From Amphirosellinia nigrospora (Eukaryota; Ascomycota; Sordariomycetes; Xylariales; Xylariaceae), in the NCBI GenBank assembly GCA_004123355.1, contig SCHM01000004.1, positions 992,001 through 1,056,000 on the forward strand: a stretch of 64,000 bases of DNA. The letters are read 5' to 3'. The notes beneath the pieces were generated by a model. The model ran no database searches. It was not told the origin of the DNA and saw only the letters and a program-made list of their open reading frames with translations. A program made the position numbers and the translations under genes. Shown here piece after piece: positions 58,673 through 64,000 of this stretch (positions within the stretch are counted from its first letter, which is position 1; each line of letters starts with the position of its first letter).

Positions 58673-61600
58673 GATTATTGTAGGTGAATCGAGTTTGATT
58701 AGTTTTGTATATTATATTTTGATATTAGGGGGCAGTGTCGAATCGCTCGTTTTGTCCCTAATTGTTATTAGCCAACGTCGCAAACCTCCAAGGGCTGATA
58801 GATTCAGACGCAATGTTGACCGAACTCCAAGTCTCAAGCATCCAGGGCTGGGCGGCGCACAGCTTGCTCCGTTAGGAATGCAGCACGCCTTGACATTGTG
58901 GATAGCACGAGGCCGTCCACGATTCCTCCTCGGAATAAAGAGAGGTGCTTACCAACAATTGGCTTGAAGGGAAGCGCGAGTCTAGTGATCGTTGTACGAC
59001 TGGCCTAAATGTGAGATTGCTCTCGTGCTGTGTTGTAACGAACGTGTTCGCGATTCCAAAAGAATGTGGTTGAGAGTTTTCGGGCTCTCAGTTGGGTGGA
59101 ATAACGACGTGACGATGGTGTCAAAGGGAAGGAAAGGTAACACAAGTGTGCGAGGGAGGGAAAAGAAGGTGAAGGTGTTGTAGGAGCCAAGGCCAGGCCA
59201 AGGACACCAATCATCGGCCAGCGAACAGTACATCACATCCTTTGATTTTTTCCCTACTTCTCAAAGGGCAACGGAAATGAAGGTGGGTCTCGAATGCAGA
59301 CGGCACTGCGAACTAAGATCCTGGCTTCAAGGGCACCAGCCAATGGGGGCATCGATCATTGTTCCAAAAGGGGCAGTGCGCCGCTAAGTGGGCCACCGAG
59401 GCGACCGACTACTGCAGGTACCGCCAGCATATAAAGGGTGGTATGTTAATTCAACTTATTATTGCCAACGGCGTATGAATGGTTCCTGCTTTAAATACAG
59501 TACCTACCATGTATGTACAAGTAGGCACCGTATTGGGACGGGAACGTTGGCCGTGTTGCCACTGCATCGGTACATATCTGAAGGTATTTCCAATCCCTTG
59601 TCTATATGTAGTGTATACTACGGTCGAGGGCAAGTGAACACAATATTCCAGAATACTGGTCGAACGTCATAGTGATTCTGACAAAGGAATGAGGTTGCAA
59701 ATGTCTCGCTCGTTGGCGAGTTGGAACTCGGACATGCCACTTCCCCTATTTGATCTACAGTATCTACTGTGGCGCAGGTAAAACTCAATTAGTGTTCACT
59801 TACTTAGATAGATACGAGCTATATCGTGCGCAATATGGCGCTGGGGCACGGTTACAGGTGAGGTTACGTTTCCGAGCCCAGACCCTGGCTGAGGATACTG
59901 TGCATCAAATACGTCAACTTTAATAGCAGATCAGGTTAATACTATAAAGCGAAAACAAGGGTTTGCCCTGACTGATATCGCACTGTTAAATATCCGAACT
60001 TGCCTACCTCTAGTAGCACATCCGGCAAATGTACGCGACAGTAGCTAGTATCCGTGTATTTTCGAGATTACTAAGGTATTGTTGGTTCTGAGGGGATTAT
60101 ATTGTCCAAAAAATACAATGCTGCACACAATATGAGGCCTAGGTATGTCCACATCTCCAGCTGCATTGGATCTGCACCTAACCGGTTCGAAAATAGTGCT
60201 GATGATTTCGGCTACCGACAATGTGCTTTACAAGCAATAGGCTGTAAACATGGATGGGTGGCGTACATTTCTTACTACCAGAACATCGCATCAAGTTATG
60301 AGCTGAAAACTCCCATACCCCACCAGTGCCGAAGGTAGGAACGCGAACCCGTGAATCCGTGTCCGCATATTATTGTAGAATATTACCGGACTACGTGAAT
60401 AATAACGGGAGCTTGTAGGGTGGTTATGAATCTATTGTGTTAGAAGTTGAGGCCTACAGTAAAGACAAATCAATCAATGGCTCAACCCAAGTTCCAATTT
60501 AGGATCTCCCCCTGTCCCGATTGTCCCCACACGATTGCCTGAAGGGAACACAACGCGGCACGAGCCTTGAAAAGGGGCTTGGCAACTCTACATTGGGTCG
60601 GATTGATTGCTGTAATTTCGGCATTTTGGGAAGCGCTTCTATTTACACTATTATGTTTCCCCTTTTGCACTTCATTCGCCGCTTAACATGCTCTCTTGCA
60701 CGGCTAGCAATCTGGTTTCTCTCTTGGTACTCGCTGCTGCTCCTTTGAGAACAGAATAGTAATTTCACGTCGGCAATAGTGTAGACAATCTCCTTTTTTC
60801 TATTCCGCGCGGCCGATCGCCTGAAGATCACCAGCCCTAATCACGATTTGCCAAGAGTATCAAATCGTCTTTGCTCTCTCCTAACCTTTCTAGGCAAAGG
60901 GCGTTATAGCTAGCTGTTAGTGTGCAACTATTTTGTCGAATTCTTGACCACATGCCAACAGTTTGCTAGTCGCCAAAAAAACACCAGAAGTATACATCGT
61001 AGGCTTTAACAAGGGGATGTGGATGTGTTAGCACAGCCACCATTCACCTGAAACCTCCGTAAAGGCCAACAGTACTAGGGGTAGGCCACCTGAAAAGGAC
61101 CTCGTAAACTTCCCATGGCCTTCGATAAGGATGACTGCACGCCGTGCCGACCCTCATGGGTGACGCGGTATGCAGTAGTAGACGCAAGCTTGACGACTAC
61201 GATTTAGGTCCTTCAGAATAGGTAAGCCGAACTTCCACCAAACCAAGATTCAGGCTGATATTCATGATGGGCCGTGCCACTTATGTCTGTGCGCATGAGA
61301 ACTTATAGCTAAGCTAACAGCCCGGATACACGGAGTTGGTAAGATGGAGGTTTTCGCGTCATACATATGAGCCACTGTCCAAGATCCGGGCATGACGATG
61401 ACACTGTTAGTTAATACTTCAGGTTCATTGCGTGATTTTAATCACCGCTAACGACATTTTAAACATTGCTGCTCGTTGACGGCTTGGTTGTTATCGTACA
61501 CTTCTGAGTTGTTTCTGGTCGATGAACGTGAACATACCGGAATAGGAGGGCTTACTGTAACGAATAAGTATTCAAGTTGTGCAATGCGACTGAAGCCCTA

Positions 61601-64000
61601 TCTCGTATACTCGGTAATTCCCCAAACTAACTTGAGGAGCATTGTTTCCATCTCAATCTTCAATTCAGAATCCAAATGCAAGACTTACGTCAGGGCGCTT
61701 CGAAGGCTAACGGAAAGGCACGCTACTCTCGCCGATGTTACTATCGACGTGCTCTGCCAAATTTCATGGCTTCCAGGACTTCAATGGCAGCACTACCGTC
61801 CGCGAACAATCACGGGCTGAACTCGGCGGCACTCAAGCAGTGTCCTACACCCACACGGGATCCCCTTGCGCCTCTCGGGTCATTCCAAGACATCCAGTAT
61901 GTTTCCGTATATGTACAAGAACGGCTTGCCATTGGGATTAAGACATACATGTACTTCGTGGGCCTTACATATATAACCGCATATCTTGGGCCTGTAATAG
62001 TATCGCCAATGACACCGGGTTTATATGGTGTCCCCTTGTGATGTCCACGCCCATTTTATTCCGTATATGCCAATGCTGTAGAAGACGAAGCAACCCTCGT
62101 CGCGCTCACGGATAAACAACTTCCAGGTAACAAATACTATAAACATATATATAGTAGCAACATCCATCGTACATATGAAACGTCAACCCCCTTCAAGATA
62201 CACTCAACATTAAGGTGGTGTGAAATGCCTATTTGGAAGTATCTTCATCCTGAATATAGCACGGGAGATAGACGAGGCAATGGGCATCACAACTAGGTAT
62301 TAGCAACGCCTACATATCCTGATGTGTACCCTTGCTATAGTTGCGTCTGTTAATCACTCTCCTGAGAGTATCCTGTCCCTGATAGATACACGTGGCTGGC
62401 GATACCAGCGGCGTTTTTTATCACAATAAGTCAACCGCGAAAGTATGAAGAGCACAGGTACGAGAATCTGCTCAGTGAAAGATATCCAAATACCATGTAT
62501 GAACCGGCACTGCTCTTGAGGCCTAAGCCGATACCTATTCAGGTGATCCGAGGCAGTGGCGGCGCGGCTAGTTTGTGGACACGGGTACCGGCTACAGTGG
62601 GAGACTCAAAATCGATATTGAGATGTAGTGTGCAAAGCTTCCCAATCACTGACAGCGTGGCTTCAATTTAATTCTCGGAGACATAAGCAAGCCTATCAAA
62701 GCGAAAGCGATGCCCGAACAACGGTTCCAAACCTGCTCGGTGCGTCCGACATTGGTTGGTTTGTGCATCTGTTTATGGAATCAATTCAAGGGCAATAATT
62801 ATTGACGTTATAATCGCATATATTATTGAGCAGACAGCATGAGCTTCGAGCCTTCCTTGATATACGTCCTATCTTTCCGCTTATTTCCTACGACACTTTG
62901 GGACTTGTTCAATCTCTTCCCCGTCTTCGCCATACGTTCCGATGAATGCTGGCAAGTACAGCGATTAACTAATCCTCCAACAAACAGCGAAGGGTATGTC
63001 GAATGATAGAATATTCATAATCTACGGCATCTACGAGATATCCTATAAGATAATCTAATTATTAGCTACAATTGAGGGCAAGTTAATGGTGAGCGTAATG
63101 TTCGACCTCGAACATATTCAGCCCGAGGTCCCTCAATCAAGTTCACTGTCGATTGCCCGTATTCAAGTTCCACAGCCGAAACCTGGATATAAGAACTCCC
63201 ACCTATGATGTGACTGTGATCGGCCTTCGTCCAATCTCAACAAGTGGCTGCGTTGTACACGTGGAAAGTCTTTTGGATAGTGGCGAGGCTGTATGGATAC
63301 TGAAGGAATGCTTGGCGATTTCAGACCAAGGTAACCTAAGTGATGCGCATCCCCGACCTGGAGTGGTTGATGGTTCTGTGACGATATGCCCCTTATTGGG
63401 CACAAATACTACGTGGTATGCTTGTTTCTACATAGGTATTCTCTCGACACGTTGAGATGGAATCGTAGAATTTTGGGTCGTAGATTACACGTATCATATG
63501 TATGTATCACCACCATATGCACGTTTAGACGGTACAGCACGTTGAAATGCCGAGGATCTCCGGGTTAAGAAGGGGAACTAGGTTCTCTCACATCTCCGAT
63601 TGGAGCATCTTGTGATCTGGGTAATAGTAAACGCCAACACGAAGGGCGCCTGGGTAGAAGAATTACCAGAAGAAAAAGCCCCATCCCCCTCGTAAACTGT
63701 TGATGTTGTAACGAGGATGCGGAGTCCATCTCGAGATTTTACGAATATCTTGATCGAGTGCCAGCTATTGGGCGCCACCTCCGGGTATAACCAATAAGAG
63801 AGCACTGCCGACGTGTCCGCTGAGGTTAGTCGCCGACTTGGACAAACCACCCATCCCGGTCTGCCGTCGTATTAATGATCTACCGAGTATACTACTGATA
63901 GTATCTGGCACTCATGGCAATCAACTACCTACATAGATTTTTGTCATTGGATGTGTTTGTCAATTCAAAGACTGAGCCTATGAGATATGTAATTATGATG
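58673..64000. other. Gene-poor region to the window end
   Basis: The first few hundred bases include the SUN promoter. Beyond that there are only short open frames with no recognisable domain. A TC/GA-rich block is at 59.1-59.2 kb. I see no rRNA, tRNA, long repeat or transposon terminus. A frame at 63578-63850 (-) and one at 63153-63455 (+) were considered and not called. Confidence 0.55.

Noticed and set aside
60183-60210. GGTTCGA motif as a tRNA B-box
   Set aside because: No matching A-box, acceptor stem or anticodon arm around it.
63153-63850. Short frames near the window end
   Set aside because: No domain, no conservation that I can recognise, and frames overlap on both strands.
1-64000. 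CRISPR array, prophage or bacterial-type operon
   Set aside because: No regularly spaced repeats; spliced introns throughout show a eukaryotic genome.

Overview
The window is nuclear DNA from a filamentous ascomycete (Pezizomycotina, most likely Sordariomycetes). The support is short GT...AG introns of about 50-210 bp, a fungal gene set (SUN-family wall protein, Sur7/PalI protein, EED/PRC2 subunit, class I HDAC, DUF3605, bifunctional HPPK-DHPS, Fmp42-like MFS carrier), and TAGGTA/TACCTA-rich intergenic DNA. I recognise 19 protein-coding genes. I see no rRNA, tRNA, CRISPR array or intact transposon.

Layout. 1-7.2 kb: no recognisable gene. 7.2-14.6 kb: folate synthesis HPPK-DHPS (-), nitronate monooxygenase-like (+), SDR oxidoreductase (+), aquaporin (+). 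15.1-22.2 kb: leucine-rich orphan (+), Sur7/PalI membrane protein (+), MscL channel (+), secreted intradiol dioxygenase (-). 24.2-27.8 kb: small six-cysteine secreted protein (-) and EED-like WD40 protein (-). 27.8-34.9 kb: a 7-kb gene desert with two diverged copies of a dispersed repeat; a third copy lies at 23.5 kb. 34.9-39.1 kb: 3-beta-HSD/sterol-decarboxylase-like SDR (+), beta-carbonic anhydrase (+), DUF3605 protein (-). 39.1-42.3 kb: gene-poor. 42.3-49.8 kb: UDP-glucose pyrophosphorylase (+), ING/PHD protein (-), and a Hos2/HosA-type deacetylase (+) head-to-head with the ING gene. 50.2-58.7 kb: secreted M28 aminopeptidase (-), Fmp42-like carrier (-), SUN-family beta-glucosidase-like protein (-). 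58.7-64 kb: no recognisable gene.

Two themes stand out. First, aquaporin, Sur7-like protein and MscL lie within 7 kb on one strand, which suggests a membrane-tension/osmotic neighbourhood. Second, three chromatin regulators (EED, ING, HosA-type HDAC) share the window, two of them divergently arranged.

Reading frames are damaged in an uneven way. Eight conserved genes, including FOL1-type and UGP1-type housekeeping genes, carry single-base indels, mostly one base missing from a short homopolymer. Other genes nearby (for example at 11.9-12.9, 15-24.6 and 34.9-39 kb) are perfectly open once introns are removed. Consensus errors in the assembly are the simplest reading. The deacetylase, with about ten indels in 1 kb, and two compensated frame swaps deserve checking as real events. 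I found no clearly new multi-gene system.
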